64,000 bases of DNA from Chroococcidiopsis thermalis PCC 7203 (GCF_000317125.1 NC_019695.1:2840336-2904335), one strand, 5' to 3'; positions 53,571 through 63,089 are shown, numbered from the stretch's first letter. Translations and numbers: made by a program. Notes: generated by a model not told the origin, from the sequence alone.

Positions 53571-54512
53571 CTACTGTTCCATCAAGCTTAAAAAAACCTC
53601 TTCCAGCGTAGGACTGACTTTGCGAACTTCTTCTACTTCTACTCCAGCTTGGACTAACATTTTGACGATGGGAGCAGAACTGATGAGTTGATGTTGGGAG
53701 ATAGTTAAGCGATCGCTCTCATTGTTAATTTTAGAAATGTCAATCTCAGCAATGAGCGGTTGAGACTCTAACCAATCGAGCGCATTTGCTGTAAATCCAC
53801 GTCCGATAATTTCTAGTTTGGGATTGCCAGCTTGCGATCGCAACCGCTCGGGATGTCCTACTGCTAAAAGTTTACCTTGACGAATCACGCCGACTTGCTG
53901 ACACAATTTTTCGGCTTCTGCCAAGTTGTGAGTCGTTAAGAATACTGTCACTCCTTCCTGCGCTACCATTTCCTGAATGTTGTCGCGCAAAGCAGCAGCA
54001 GCGACGGGATCGAGTCCGATGGTGGGTTCGTCGAGAAAGATTAATGGCGGAGAATGTAACATCGCCCGAGCGATCGCGAGTTTTTGTTTCATGCCCCGAC
54101 TCCATTCTCCTACTCTTTGATGGCGGCGCTGCCACAAACCCATGTGTGAAAGTAATTCTTGAATCCGCGATCGCCTTTTGGCTGTGGGAATGCGCCAAGC
54201 CCGAGCGTAAAATTCTAAGTTATCTTCTGCGCTGAGTCGTTCGTAAAGTCCTGGGTGTTCTAGCAAAGCACCCGTGCGCTGGCGAATGGCATGGGAGTGG
54301 GTACGGCAATCGAAACCCAGTACCTCAGCTTGACCAGCCGTTGGCTCTAAAATTCCTAGTAGAAGCCTAATTGTTGTAGTTTTACCAGAACCATTCGCCC
54401 CCAAAAAGCCAAACACAATTCCTTGCGGGACTTCCAGCGATAAGTTGTCCAAAGCCGTAACATTACCAAAACTCCGACATAGTTGAGCAGTCCGAATTGC
54501 ATTAGCACTCAT
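53571..54512 (-). CDS. ABC transporter ATP-binding protein
   Basis: This is a 313-residue CcmA/NatA-type ATPase. Walker A is GANGSGKTT, the signature is GEWSRGMKQKLAIARAM (an LSGGQ variant), Walker B is LIFLDEPTIGLDP and the switch His is in FLTTHNLAEAEKL. The C-terminal 100 residues are a DUF4162-like extension (VEEVRKVSPTLEEVFLSLMEQ). Such ATPases drive ABC-2 permeases, but no permease gene lies next to it: lysS and a GAATTCC array are downstream and a DJ-1 gene is upstream. It is an orphan ATPase whose partner must be elsewhere. Confidence 0.92.
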   Translation of the reverse strand: MSANAIRTAQLCRSFGNVTALDNLSLEVPQGIVFGFLGANGSGKTTTIRLLLGILEPTAGQAEVLGFDCRTHSHAIRQRTGALLEHPGLYERLSAEDNLEFYARAWRIPTAKRRSRIQELLSHMGLWQRRHQRVGEWSRGMKQKLAIARAMLHSPPLIFLDEPTIGLDPVAAAALRDNIQEMVAQEGVTVFLTTHNLAEAEKLCQQVGVIRQGKLLAVGHPERLRSQAGNPKLEIIGRGFTANALDWLESQPLIAEIDISKINNESDRLTISQHQLISSAPIVKMLVQAGVEVEEVRKVSPTLEEVFLSLMEQ

Positions 54513-54673
54513 GTCAAGCTGCTGTATGGTGCTGCTCTAGGGTACTGTAAAAATGGTCATTGATGAGTGGCTAGTGACTAGTGGCTAGTGACTAGAAAAG
54601 AGTTCAGCCACTAGCCACCAGTCACCAGTCACCAGTCACTGATAACCGATAACCAATTTGCAAAGTGTCACGT

Positions 54674-54783
54674 GCTACTGTTTTCCCCTAGAGGAGTAGC
54701 CTAAACTAAAGTTGTGTGTGAGGAGTGGTATTAAAGAAAAAGCTCTTGGGGTCGAAACACGGCAAGACTCCCAAGAGCTTTTT
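54674..54783 (-). ncRNA. Candidate Yfr1-like small RNA
   Basis: Read on the minus strand, a long hairpin (54783-54737) is followed after 10 nt by ACTCCTCACAC (54726-54716) and then a second stem, GCTACT/AGTAGC (54700-54674). Yfr1, a cyanobacterial sRNA, is defined by an unpaired ACUCCUCACAC core between two stem-loops. The core is exact. The first stem is longer than I expect for Yfr1, and the last stem lacks a clear U-run, so the assignment is tentative. Confidence 0.35.
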
Positions 54784-54790
54784 CTATTTT
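54737..54790 (+). terminator. Bidirectional terminator-like hairpin
   Basis: AAAAAGCTCTTGGG (54737-54750) pairs perfectly with CCCAAGAGCTTTTT (54770-54783). T-rich tracts follow on both strands. It lies downstream of the DJ-1 gene and would end its minus-strand transcript. Confidence 0.65.
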
Positions 54791-54890
54791 GGTGCTTCAA
54801 ATAATGCTGCTACTGCTTAACTTGTGCCACTTAGTAAGAGCGATCGCGAAGTCTTCATCAGTTTTCTAGCCACTAGCCACCAGCCACTAG

Positions 54891-55514
54891 TCACTGATAA
54901 CTGCTCACTGGTAACTGGTCATTGGTAGCTGATAAATGCTCGATGTTGGTTCCCAACAACTTGAGAAATTCTGCTAACCAGTTAGGATGAGCGAGCCATG
55001 CGGGTGCTGTAACCAAGTTACCATCCACCATCGCCTCGTCTGGAGGAATGTGAACGTATAAACCGCCAGTTTTCATCACGTCGGGTCCGCAGGCTGGGTA
55101 TGCAGTGCAACTCTTACCTTGTAATACATCGGCTGCTGCTAGGACTTGTAAGCCGTGACAAATTGCCGCAATTGGTTTGTTGGTTTGGGCAAAGTGGCGT
55201 GCAATATCCAAAACTTTTTGATTTAGACGGATGTATTCTGGCGCTCTACCGCCTGGTATGACTAAAGCGTCGTAGTTTTCGGCTTTAACTTCATCGAAGG
55301 AGGCGTTTAAGGCAAAGTTATGTCCTGGCTTCTCACTGTAAGTTTGGTCGCCTTCAAAATCGTGTATTGCCGTGCGTACCTTTTCCCCTGCTGTTTTATC
55401 AGGACAGACAGCATGAACTGTATGTCCTACCATCTGTAGCGCCTGGAATGGAACCATGACTTCATAATCTTCTACGTAGTCACCAACCAGCATCAAAATT
55501 TTTTTCGCCGTCAT
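54891..55514 (-). CDS. DJ-1/PfpI family protein
   Basis: This 207-residue protein of the DJ-1/PfpI fold has [19 protein letters not shown] at the start, [15 protein letters not shown] in the middle and the nucleophile elbow [13 protein letters not shown] with the reactive Cys. The family includes glyoxalase- and chaperone-like members; the exact reaction is unknown. The last 12 residues ([11 protein letters not shown]) are encoded by an intergenic-type heptamer repeat that supplies the stop codon. Confidence 0.9.
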   Translation of the reverse strand: MTAKKILMLVGDYVEDYEVMVPFQALQMVGHTVHAVCPDKTAGEKVRTAIHDFEGDQTYSEKPGHNFALNASFDEVKAENYDALVIPGGRAPEYIRLNQKVLDIARHFAQTNKPIAAICHGLQVLAAADVLQGKSCTAYPACGPDVMKTGGLYVHIPPDEAMVDGNLVTAPAWLAHPNWLAEFLKLLGTNIEHLSATNDQLPVSSYQ

Positions 55515-55914
55515 TGGTTTAGTCCTCCATTATGAGTTGGTAATTGGTAATTGGTAATTCGTCGTCGAGCGTACCAATTTACCTCATGTGTAACTTTTTT
55601 CTTAACTTCTAACTCATTGGGGTTGGAAGATCGGAGAACTGCGACACTCTCCAAAAAATCTCCGTTATCAAGAGGAGTTGGGGGATCTTCTATAGCGTTG
55701 TTTTAAAAAAATGTTATCATTTGACATTTATCATTTGCGATTTGTCAGATCGTTTTGGTGGTGAACTAGAAGGTATTTGCTGTCGCTCGCTAGCGACAAC
55801 CAACTACCAACTACCAATTACCAATTACCATTATCAATTTTTTACTACAATAAACTAGGTGACAGTGCATCTGTACTGTTATTTCCAGATCGAGGGTGTG
55901 ACGCAGCAGTATAA
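55515..55914. other. Intergenic region with TTGGTAA heptamers upstream of sbcC
   Basis: This 400-bp gap holds TGGTAAT heptamers (55534-55558) and ACTACCA/ATTACCA heptamers (55797-55833). The rest shows no gene. The promoters of the DJ-1 gene (left) and sbcC (right) must lie here; none could be fixed. Confidence 0.6.
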
Positions 55915-58900
55915 ATGATTCCAGTCCAACTTATACTTAAAAACTTCCTCAGTTATCGCGAGACGACACTTGATTTTAGCGGGCTACATATTGCCTGTAT
56001 ATGTGGCTCGAATGGGGCGGGTAAATCATCTCTACTCGAAGCGATTACCTGGGCGGTTTGGGGTCAGAGTCGTGCTGTAGCGGAAGATGATATCATTCAT
56101 GCCGGAGCAAAAGAAGTACGGGTTGATTTTCTGTTTTACAGCGATCGCCACAAATATCGCGTGATTCGTACCCGTTACCGAGGACAAAGCAGTTCCCTAG
56201 AGTTTCAAGTCGAAACGCCACAAGGCTTTCGCTCGCTAACTGAAAAGGGAGTCCGAGCCACTCAGTCATTAATTTTAGAACACGTTAAGCTGGACTACGA
56301 AACATTTATTAACTCAGCGTATTTGCGTCAGGGACGAGCTGATGAATTCATGCTCAAGCGCCCCAACGAACGTAAAGAAATTTTGGCGGAGTTACTGAAA
56401 CTGCGTCGTTATGACGAACTAGAGGAACGGGCAAAAGATCTGTCGAAATCTTTTCGCGCTCAAGCCGATCAATTAGAACAGGCTTTGCAATCGCTTGCCA
56501 CCCAACTACAACAACAAGAAGCGATCGCCACTCATCTAGCAGAAATTGAAGCTCAAGTCAACCAGTTGCAGCAGGAACAAGCTTTTGATGACATTCAACT
56601 CAAAAGCTTACAAGTCATTCGCAGTCAACAACAAAACTGGGAACAACAATTAAGTTTCCTCAAACAGCAGTCTCAAAATCTAACGGTGGATCGCGATCGC
56701 CTCCAACAAGAGCATTTAGCGATCGAGTCTCAACTGGCAGCTGTAGCAGAGATTTTAAATCGAGAGCCGGAAATTCAAGCCGGATACCAACACTATCAAG
56801 ATCTCTTAGGGCAGGAAGAAGAATTCAGCACTAAATTTCAGGAATACAGCCACGCCCAACAACAGCACACTCGATTACAGCAACAACTCGTACAGCAAGT
56901 CAACGAACTTCAGCGCCAATTACAACGTGCTGAAGGTCAGCTAGTTATTTTACAACAGCAAGAACAGGAAACTCAACAAGCTCTGAGCAAATCGGCGGAA
57001 GTAGAAGCAGGAGTCTTACAACTCGCCGCCGCCCGCGATCGCTTGGCAAATTTAGATCGGCTGCAACTCCAAGTTTCTCCTTTGATCCAGCGGCGTAATA
57101 CCCTGCAAGCTCAAATTGATAAAGTCCAAGCGCGGTTAACTGCCAAACTAGAAGAACTGGAAACGCAACAAATTACCTTGAGCCAGCAGCAATCGACTCA
57201 GTCACAGCTACAACAAACTGCGACAGACGTAGCAGTCCAAATCGAGCAGCTAGAGAAAGATAAAGTCTATATCGAACGGGTACGGGAAAAAGGACAGGAA
57301 CGCCGCCATTTTTTAGAACGCCTGCAAGAGCAACAACGAGAATTTGAAAAGCAATTAGGAGAAGTCGAGCAAAAAATTCAGATGCTCTCCGTACCAGATG
57401 CGGTGTGTCCCTTGTGTGAGCGTCCTTTGGACGAACATCATTGGAATCGCGTCGTAGACAAAACTAAAGAACAGAAAAGGGATACTGAAGAACAATTTAT
57501 AGTTGTCCGAGAACAGTTGGTAGTCACGGAAACTGAAATTCAAGAACTGCGACGACGATATCGGGAAGTCGCGCAGAAACTCACCCAATACGATGCTTTA
57601 CGAGAGCAACGGGGACAAGTCATCGCGCAACTATCTGCTAGCGATGAGTTGCAAAGTCGCTTAGAACAAATTGCAGCAGAAAAACAACACCTAGAGCGAT
57701 CGCTAGCTCAGGGAGACTACGCTGCCGATTTACAAACAGAATTAAATCAACTCAATTCCCAACTTCAGCAACTCAACTACAGCGAAGAAAGCCATGCTTT
57801 GGCGCGGAGTGAGGTCGATAAATTGCGATGGGCAGAAGTGCGACAGGCACAAATTAAAGATGCTCAAAAGCGACAGGCACAAATTATCGCCCGACAGCCG
57901 GAAATGAGAACGCAAATTGACGATTTGTCTCAGCAAATCGAGCAATACCAAGTTGAGTCTGAATGTGCCAAACAAATAGCCGCGATCGCCGATCGCATCG
58001 ACGAAATCGGTTACGATCCGGATCGACACAGCACCCTAAGAACGGCAATTCGACAAGCCCAAGTGTGGCAATTGAGCTATCAACAACTACTCTCAGCTCA
58101 AGAACAGTATCCTCAACTAGAGCAGCGATCGCGCGATTTAGCTGAAGCCGTACAAGCTAGAACTGCCGAACGCCAAGTTCTTGCGGTTCAAATTGAAGAA
58201 GTGATTCAAAAGTTAGAACAGTCTCCCAATACCACAACTGAAATTCAAACTCTAGAATCACAATTGGCGTTTCGTCGCCGCCAACTCGACGATCGCCTCA
58301 GTCAGTTAGGACGCTTGCAGCAGCAATCTCAGCAATTAGCCGCGATGCAAGCTCAGCAGGAACAACAGCAGCAACAACTCCAAGTTGCTCGTCGGCAACA
58401 GCGAGTTTATCAAGAATTAGGGCAGGCGTTTGGCAAAAACGGCATTCAAGCGCTGATGATTGAAAATCTGTTACCTCAACTGGAAGCAGAAACCAACCAA
58501 TTGTTAGCGCGGCTGTCTGCCAACCAGTTACACGTCCAATTTATTACCCAAAAAACCGGACGTAGCGGACGCGCAGCGAAAAAAAATGCCAAAACGATCG
58601 ATACCTTAGATATTTTAATTGCCGATGCACGGGGAACCAGACCTTACGAAACCTACTCTGGCGGCGAGGCATTTCGGATCAATTTTGCCATTAGACTAGC
58701 CCTGGCGAGATTGTTAGCCCAAAGAGCAGGAGCATCTTTACAATTATTGATTGTTGATGAGGGGTTCGGCACGCAAGACCAAGAAGGGTGCGATCGCCTA
58801 ATTGCCGCCGTCAACGCGATCGCTGCTGACTTTTCCTGCATCCTCGCAGTGACGCACATGCCCTATTTCAAAGAAGCTTTCCAAGCCCGCATCGAAGTCG

Positions 58901-58941
58901 TCAAGACTCAAAATGGTTCGCAGTTAAGTTTGTCTATGTAA
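55915..58941 (+). CDS. sbcC: Exonuclease subunit SbcC (Rad50-like ATPase)
   Basis: This is a 1008-residue SMC-like protein. The N-terminal ATPase half has Walker A CGSNGAGKSSLLEAI (about 31-45) and the Q-loop region AYLRQGRADEFMLKRPNERKEIL. Long Gln-rich coiled coils surround a zinc hook CPLC (near residue 500). The C-terminal half has the signature YSGGEAFRINFAIRLALARLL and Walker B LLIVDEGFGTQD. SbcC with SbcD processes hairpins and protein-blocked DNA ends. No sbcD lies next to it. Given the many hairpin-forming repeats here, this activity is relevant to genome stability, though that link is inference. Confidence 0.95.
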   Translation: MIPVQLILKNFLSYRETTLDFSGLHIACICGSNGAGKSSLLEAITWAVWGQSRAVAEDDIIHAGAKEVRVDFLFYSDRHKYRVIRTRYRGQSSSLEFQVETPQGFRSLTEKGVRATQSLILEHVKLDYETFINSAYLRQGRADEFMLKRPNERKEILAELLKLRRYDELEERAKDLSKSFRAQADQLEQALQSLATQLQQQEAIATHLAEIEAQVNQLQQEQAFDDIQLKSLQVIRSQQQNWEQQLSFLKQQSQNLTVDRDRLQQEHLAIESQLAAVAEILNREPEIQAGYQHYQDLLGQEEEFSTKFQEYSHAQQQHTRLQQQLVQQVNELQRQLQRAEGQLVILQQQEQETQQALSKSAEVEAGVLQLAAARDRLANLDRLQLQVSPLIQRRNTLQAQIDKVQARLTAKLEELETQQITLSQQQSTQSQLQQTATDVAVQIEQLEKDKVYIERVREKGQERRHFLERLQEQQREFEKQLGEVEQKIQMLSVPDAVCPLCERPLDEHHWNRVVDKTKEQKRDTEEQFIVVREQLVVTETEIQELRRRYREVAQKLTQYDALREQRGQVIAQLSASDELQSRLEQIAAEKQHLERSLAQGDYAADLQTELNQLNSQLQQLNYSEESHALARSEVDKLRWAEVRQAQIKDAQKRQAQIIARQPEMRTQIDDLSQQIEQYQVESECAKQIAAIADRIDEIGYDPDRHSTLRTAIRQAQVWQLSYQQLLSAQEQYPQLEQRSRDLAEAVQARTAERQVLAVQIEEVIQKLEQSPNTTTEIQTLESQLAFRRRQLDDRLSQLGRLQQQSQQLAAMQAQQEQQQQQLQVARRQQRVYQELGQAFGKNGIQALMIENLLPQLEAETNQLLARLSANQLHVQFITQKTGRSGRAAKKNAKTIDTLDILIADARGTRPYETYSGGEAFRINFAIRLALARLLAQRAGASLQLLIVDEGFGTQDQEGCDRLIAAVNAIAADFSCILAVTHMPYFKEAFQARIEVVKTQNGSQLSLSM

Positions 58942-59219
58942 GGGAGCAGGGGAAAGAGAGCTGAGGGAGCTGAGGGAGCGCAAGATTGCTGAGGGAGAAA
59001 AACAACCATCAACTAACAACCAACAACCAACAACTAATCATAATCTACGGTTATCTTATCGGGATACGTTGCTTTAAATTAGAGTGTCTGATAAGATAAT
59101 GCTCATAGCGAGTCAGCTGTAGCACATCTAATTTGCACCATGCAGTTAGCTAAACTTGAGCGTGTTGTAGCTTTCAGCCTTTTGCCTTTTAACTTTTGAC
59201 TTTTTACTACCATCAGCTT
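58942..59219. repeat. GAGCTGAGG and CAACCAACAAC heptamer-type repeats
   Basis: GGGAGCTGAGGGAGC words (58942-58990) and CAACAACCAACAACTAA repeats (59005-59040) start right after the sbcC stop. The remaining 150 bp before the cyclotransferase gene are unique, with no recognised site. Confidence 0.75.
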
Positions 59220-59816
59220 ATGAGCGGGCTAGGACAATTACAAGACTGGGTAGCAAGTACTGATGAAACTATCGGTAAAAACGCGATCGGCAATGCCTAT
59301 TTGAGTCAGCAACAGCAACGCGAACCGATGTTTTACTATTTTGCTTACGGCTCTTGTATGTGTCCGGTAGATTTAAAGCGATCGCTCGGTGAAAAAACTC
59401 ACGTATATGCGATCGGTCCTGCGACTCTCAAAGGCTACAGGTTAGGCTTCTACTCCTATTCTCCGTTGCGAAACTCTGGTGTATTGGATGTTGTCCCCGA
59501 TAAAACAGCTAGCGTGGAAGGGGTATTGTACATGCTACCAAAACGCCTGAGCCAAGCCCTCGATCGCCGTGAGGGAGTCGCTGAAAATTGGTATCGTCAC
59601 GAAAGAATCAGCGTCCACAGCCGAGAACGTATCTACAAAGGCGTGAGGACATACGTTGTCGTGAATAAACTAGCAACAGAAATGCCCCCTAACGACTGGT
59701 ATTTTGATGTAGTCCTTAGAGGTGCAGTAACTTGCGGCTTGTCAGAAAAATATTGCTGGCAATTGTTCGATCGCATGTACCAGTTGCAAAGGCAAGCGGT
59801 AATGGGTAATTGGTAA
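59220..59816 (+). CDS. Gamma-glutamylcyclotransferase-fold protein
   Basis: I use ATG 59220 (MSGLGQLQDWVAS); the frame is open to a TTG at 59196. The 198-residue protein carries YYFAYGSCMCPVDLKRSL, the YGS(N/C)M loop of the GGCT fold. It continues GYRLGFYSYSPLRNSGVLDVVPDKTASVEGVLYMLP, with the family's catalytic Glu in the VEGVLY segment. Enzymes of this fold release 5-oxoproline from gamma-glutamyl amines or peptides. The final residues VMGNW come from a TGGGTAA repeat that follows. Confidence 0.85.
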   Translation: MSGLGQLQDWVASTDETIGKNAIGNAYLSQQQQREPMFYYFAYGSCMCPVDLKRSLGEKTHVYAIGPATLKGYRLGFYSYSPLRNSGVLDVVPDKTASVEGVLYMLPKRLSQALDRREGVAENWYRHERISVHSRERIYKGVRTYVVVNKLATEMPPNDWYFDVVLRGAVTCGLSEKYCWQLFDRMYQLQRQAVMGNW

Positions 59817-59960
59817 TGGGTAATGGGCAATTCGCGCCTTTTCGCGCCTTTTCGCGCCATGAGCGCAATTCAGATTAATTAATCACTCTCTACTGCTCCC
59901 TGCTCCCTGCTCCCTGCTCCCTTTGTTCACTGTTAACTGGTCACTGAAAACTGATAACTG
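59800..59960. repeat. TGGGTAA, TTTTCGCGCC and GCTCCCT heptamer arrays
   Basis: TGGGTAAT heptamers (59802-59828), three TTTTCGCGCC decamers (59837-59860), GCTCCCT heptamers (59895-59922) and AACTGGTCACTG words (59930-59965) follow one another. The last ones run into the 3' end of the sulfurtransferase gene and encode its final residues. Confidence 0.85.
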
Positions 59961-60805
59961 TTAACTGGTTTGCCTGTCTCAATTGGCAAAGATGGATCGC
60001 GAGACCATTCATTCCAAGAAGCAAAATAGTTTCTCACATTTTTAATTCCCGCTTCTTGAAGGGCGATTAAGGTGTTGGAGGCGCGAGAACCTTTGAAACA
60101 GTAGACATACACCGTTGATTCTGGAGTAATGCCCACCTTCTCACACATTGCTAAAACTTCTTCTTTGGAACGGAGTGTAGGAATTTCAGTATTGGGAACC
60201 ATGAAGTCATACCACTCAATCCAAACCGCACCGGGAATTCTACCTTTGCGGGGACAGAAATCTACGCCATAAGGAGAAGAACTGTCACCCATCCACTCAT
60301 CGCGATCGCGCACGTCTAACTTGATAATGGCTGGGTTGTCCAAAGATTGCAACATCTGTTCTGTAGTCACCATAATTGCCGGATCGATGTCCATCACAAA
60401 CGTTGTTGGTTCTGGTGTAGGAACTTCCGCAGTTGTCGGTAACCCCATCTTCAACCAAGCTTGATAACCGCCATGCAATACGGATACTTGCTGACACCCA
60501 AAATACTTCAGTAGAAAGTATCCTCGACAAGATTGTCCAAAGCCTTTATTCATCGCCTCTTCGTAGATGACAATCTTTTCTCTACCTGAAATACCAGCTA
60601 CGCCTAAAAGTTTGGTAAATTCCGCGTGCAGGCTATTCAATCCTTCAGGTGTAGAGGCAGCTAAATAAGTAAAAATCTCGCGAATATTGACTGCGCCAGG
60701 AATATGGGCAATTGCGTACTCTTCTGGAGCGCGAGTGTCAACGATCGCTATTGACTCCTGCTGCACTAAAGTCGCAAGTTCTTCTGGGGAAATCAGCGGT
60801 TTCAT
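59933..60805 (-). CDS. Rhodanese-type sulfurtransferase
   Basis: This 290-residue protein has two rhodanese domains. The N-terminal one (SIAIVDTRAPEEYAIAHIPGAVNI) lacks a catalytic Cys. The C-terminal one carries VYVYCFKGSRASNTLIAL, whose Cys-Phe-Lys-Gly-Ser-Arg loop is the active site. It would transfer sulfur from thiosulfate or 3-mercaptopyruvate to cyanide or thiol acceptors. The last residues (PVNSYQFSVTS) come from flanking heptamers and are probably unstructured. Confidence 0.92.
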   Translation of the reverse strand: MKPLISPEELATLVQQESIAIVDTRAPEEYAIAHIPGAVNIREIFTYLAASTPEGLNSLHAEFTKLLGVAGISGREKIVIYEEAMNKGFGQSCRGYFLLKYFGCQQVSVLHGGYQAWLKMGLPTTAEVPTPEPTTFVMDIDPAIMVTTEQMLQSLDNPAIIKLDVRDRDEWMGDSSSPYGVDFCPRKGRIPGAVWIEWYDFMVPNTEIPTLRSKEEVLAMCEKVGITPESTVYVYCFKGSRASNTLIALQEAGIKNVRNYFASWNEWSRDPSLPIETGKPVNSYQFSVTS

Positions 60806-61331
60806 TGTTTTGCCTTATTCCTATTTGATTTGGACAATCTTACGGACTTACGGACTCACTCTGAAGCATCACAGTCAGGTGAAATGGGCAAGCGGGGCTA
60901 TAAAAGACAGCACCCGCACCCAGTAACTAATGCATTCCACCAAGACTGGTGCTATTAAATAGAACGTTCTATCCACTAACTAGTATTAAGGTAGCTAGCA
61001 CAAATAAAAAGTGTCTCGCTATACCAGTTGACTTATATCTTTAGGAATAGGCATTCGTTTTACGTAGAACAAAAGAAAGTTCGGTATAAATGTTTTTCCG
61101 TGAATTTTAAATATAAATAACTAGTATAGGAGCTTACAGCCACTCCAGCAAAAAATTTTGTATAAAAAGCTTCCCAATCGAGAGAATTTAGACGAAGAGT
61201 ACAAGAGATATTATGAATGCAAGCAAAAAGTTTAAGTAACAGTTATCAGTTGTCAGTGACTAGTGGCTAGTGATTAGTGACTAGAAAAGAGTCTAGCCAC
61301 TAGCCACTCACCATCAACCGATCGCTCATAA
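60806..61331. other. Intergenic region with CTAGTGG heptamers, otherwise unassigned
   Basis: This 526-bp gap contains a perfect 14-bp palindrome, ATAGAACGTTCTAT (60959-60972), of unknown meaning. At 61240-61320 there are AGTTATC and GGCTAGTGACTAGT heptamers. The middle (60980-61230) is AT-rich without a gene. Confidence 0.55.
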
Positions 61332-62150
61332 TTATTTCTTATTGTTCAAATCGGCAGGATTGATATTTATTAAAGGTAGACTACTGTTACCGCTCATGAC
61401 TGTAGGGAAACGCCCATCCCATTTTTCAATCGCTTGTTTTTGCAATATTTCTGGAGTCAAAGTGAGTCGCTGCAATCTTTGCGCTTCTGCTTGTCCTTTA
61501 GCACGGTTGACTTCTGCTTGCGCTTCTTTTGTCGCTTTTAAAGCAACAAAATCTGCTTGCTTGGCTTCCTGTTCGGCAATTTGTTTTGACTCAATAGCTT
61601 TGCTAAACTCTGGCGAGAAGGAAAAATTCACTAGAGAAACGTCGTCTACCATGACTCCATAATCTCCCAGACGAGATTTTAGAGCATCGTCAATTTCTGC
61701 TTTTAAGTCTGTTCTTTTGGTAATAATTTCTTCCGCAGTTTTTTTTGCAGTTGCCGCTTTGAGAACTTCGGAGACGGCTGGAGTAACGATCCCGTCAACG
61801 ATTTGTTCTTCATCCCCGACTCGTTGAAAAATCTTATTGACCTGTGTAGGATCGATGTGCCAGTTAACAGCTAGTTCTGTGGTGACTTTTTGCAAGTCTT
61901 TAGAAGCAGCATCAGCATTAAAACTACTTTTCTGAACGCGCACGCTCAAAGTTTTAACTGTGGTGACAAAAGGTACGATCGCATGTAATCCTTCATCCAG
62001 AATTCCCTCTTGAACTTTGCCAAATTGCATCATTACGCCTCTTTGCCCTACATTAACGATCGCAAAAGGACGAAAGATGAATGCAACAATTAATAGAACG
62101 ATCCCGCCAGCAAAGGGCAAACTTGTTTTAAGATAATCGCTGTTTCTCAT
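61332..62150 (-). CDS. Prohibitin/SPFH family membrane protein
   Basis: This 272-residue protein has one N-terminal membrane helix (LPFAGGIVLLIVAFIFRPFAI), then an SPFH/Band 7 domain (VNVGQRGVMMQFGKVQEGILDEGLHAIVPFVTTVKTLSVRVQ) and a helical coiled tail (EQEAKQADFVALKATKEAQAEVNRAKGQAEAQRL). This is the prohibitin layout; such proteins form large ring or cage complexes that organise membranes and FtsH-type proteases. It is single-copy here and monocistronic. Confidence 0.92.
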   Translation of the reverse strand: MRNSDYLKTSLPFAGGIVLLIVAFIFRPFAIVNVGQRGVMMQFGKVQEGILDEGLHAIVPFVTTVKTLSVRVQKSSFNADAASKDLQKVTTELAVNWHIDPTQVNKIFQRVGDEEQIVDGIVTPAVSEVLKAATAKKTAEEIITKRTDLKAEIDDALKSRLGDYGVMVDDVSLVNFSFSPEFSKAIESKQIAEQEAKQADFVALKATKEAQAEVNRAKGQAEAQRLQRLTLTPEILQKQAIEKWDGRFPTVMSGNSSLPLININPADLNNKK

Positions 62151-62375
62151 AAAATTAGTGGCTAGTGGCTAGTGGCTAGTGGTTAGGTGAAAAGTCAAGT
62201 CACTGTCTACTTGTTCATTTAGTTATTCAATACCAATTATTCATTATTAATCCGTACTGTTTGGTTTTAATTGTATTAAGCGCTCAAATAATAGAATTTG
62301 GGGAAAATTGCTAAAAATCTTAAGATAAGCGTCTTCCTGAGTTATTGATAACTGGTTGCTGATAACTGATAACTT

Positions 62376-62405
62376 TGTAGAGACGTTACATATAACGTCT
62401 CTACA
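62376..62405. repeat. 30-bp near-perfect palindrome (GTAGAGACGTTA family)
   Basis: Arms TGTAGAGACGTTA pair around CATA. It is the same family as the perfect palindrome at 15846-15883. It lies 18 bp upstream of the endonuclease V start codon and could affect its expression. Confidence 0.85.
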
Positions 62406-62423
62406 CTGACTGACAACTGATTC

Positions 62424-63089
62424 ATGAAGATTAACCAACGCCATACTTGGACTTTAACTACAGCAGAAGCGATCGCAATTCAAGAAAAATTACGAGGTGA
62501 AATTATTACTACAGATAAAATTCCGACACCAGTACAGTATGTTGCAGGTGTAGATATGGGTTTTGAGGCAGATGGTACGATAAGTCGAGCTGCGGTTGCC
62601 GTGCTAAGTTTTCCCAGTCTGCAACTCCAAGAAACAGCGATCGCACGTCGTCCGACAAGTTTTCCCTATATCCCAGGATTCTTATCATTTCGGGAAGTTC
62701 CTGCCGTTCTTGATGCTCTGGAAAAAATTAACATTACGCCCGATATAATTTTGTGTGACGGTCAGGGAATTGCTCATCCGCGTCGATTTGGAATCGCTTG
62801 TCATTTAGGGTTAATTGTGAATATACCAACTATAGGTGTGGCAAAGTCTCTACTGATTGGCAAACATCAAGAAGTCCCAGAAGCACGAGGTAGTTGGCAA
62901 CTCTTAACCGATAAAGGAGAAACTATTGGTGCAGTACTTAGAACCAGAACTGGGACAAAACCACTCTATATTTCTAGCGGGCATCGAGTCAGCTTAACCA
63001 CTGCGATCGATTATGTTTTGCAATGTACGCCAAAATATCGTCTGCCAGAAACTACCCGCATTGCCGACAAATTAGCTTCGTCAAAGTGA
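62424..63089 (+). CDS. nfi: Endonuclease V (deoxyinosine 3' endonuclease)
   Basis: This 221-residue enzyme cuts DNA near deoxyinosine and other deaminated bases. Motifs are YVAGVDMGFEADG (first catalytic Asp), FPYIPGFLSFREVPAVLDAL (PYIPG wedge motif and Glu), ILCDGQGIAHPRRFGIACHLG (second Asp) and IGVAKSLLIG. C-terminal SSGHRVSLTTAIDYVLQCTPKYRLPETTRIADKLAS is complete. The start at ATG 62424 is set by the family length, and a palindromic repeat sits just upstream. Confidence 0.95.
   Translation: MKINQRHTWTLTTAEAIAIQEKLRGEIITTDKIPTPVQYVAGVDMGFEADGTISRAAVAVLSFPSLQLQETAIARRPTSFPYIPGFLSFREVPAVLDALEKINITPDIILCDGQGIAHPRRFGIACHLGLIVNIPTIGVAKSLLIGKHQEVPEARGSWQLLTDKGETIGAVLRTRTGTKPLYISSGHRVSLTTAIDYVLQCTPKYRLPETTRIADKLASSK

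Larger units (their letters stand above)
54513..54890. other. Gap with CTAGTGG heptamers, a strong hairpin and a Yfr1-like core
   Basis: This 378-bp gap contains GTGGCTAGTGACTAGT heptamer arrays (54555-54655 and 54865-54900). Between them is a unique segment, 54661-54790. It has a 14-bp perfect stem (54737-54750 with 54770-54783) and, on the minus strand, the 11-mer ACTCCTCACAC at 54726-54716. Confidence 0.6.

Noticed and set aside
60959-60972. Palindrome ATAGAACGTTCTAT as a LexA box
   Set aside because: The spacing does not fit known cyanobacterial or Gram-positive LexA sites, and no damage-response gene is adjacent.
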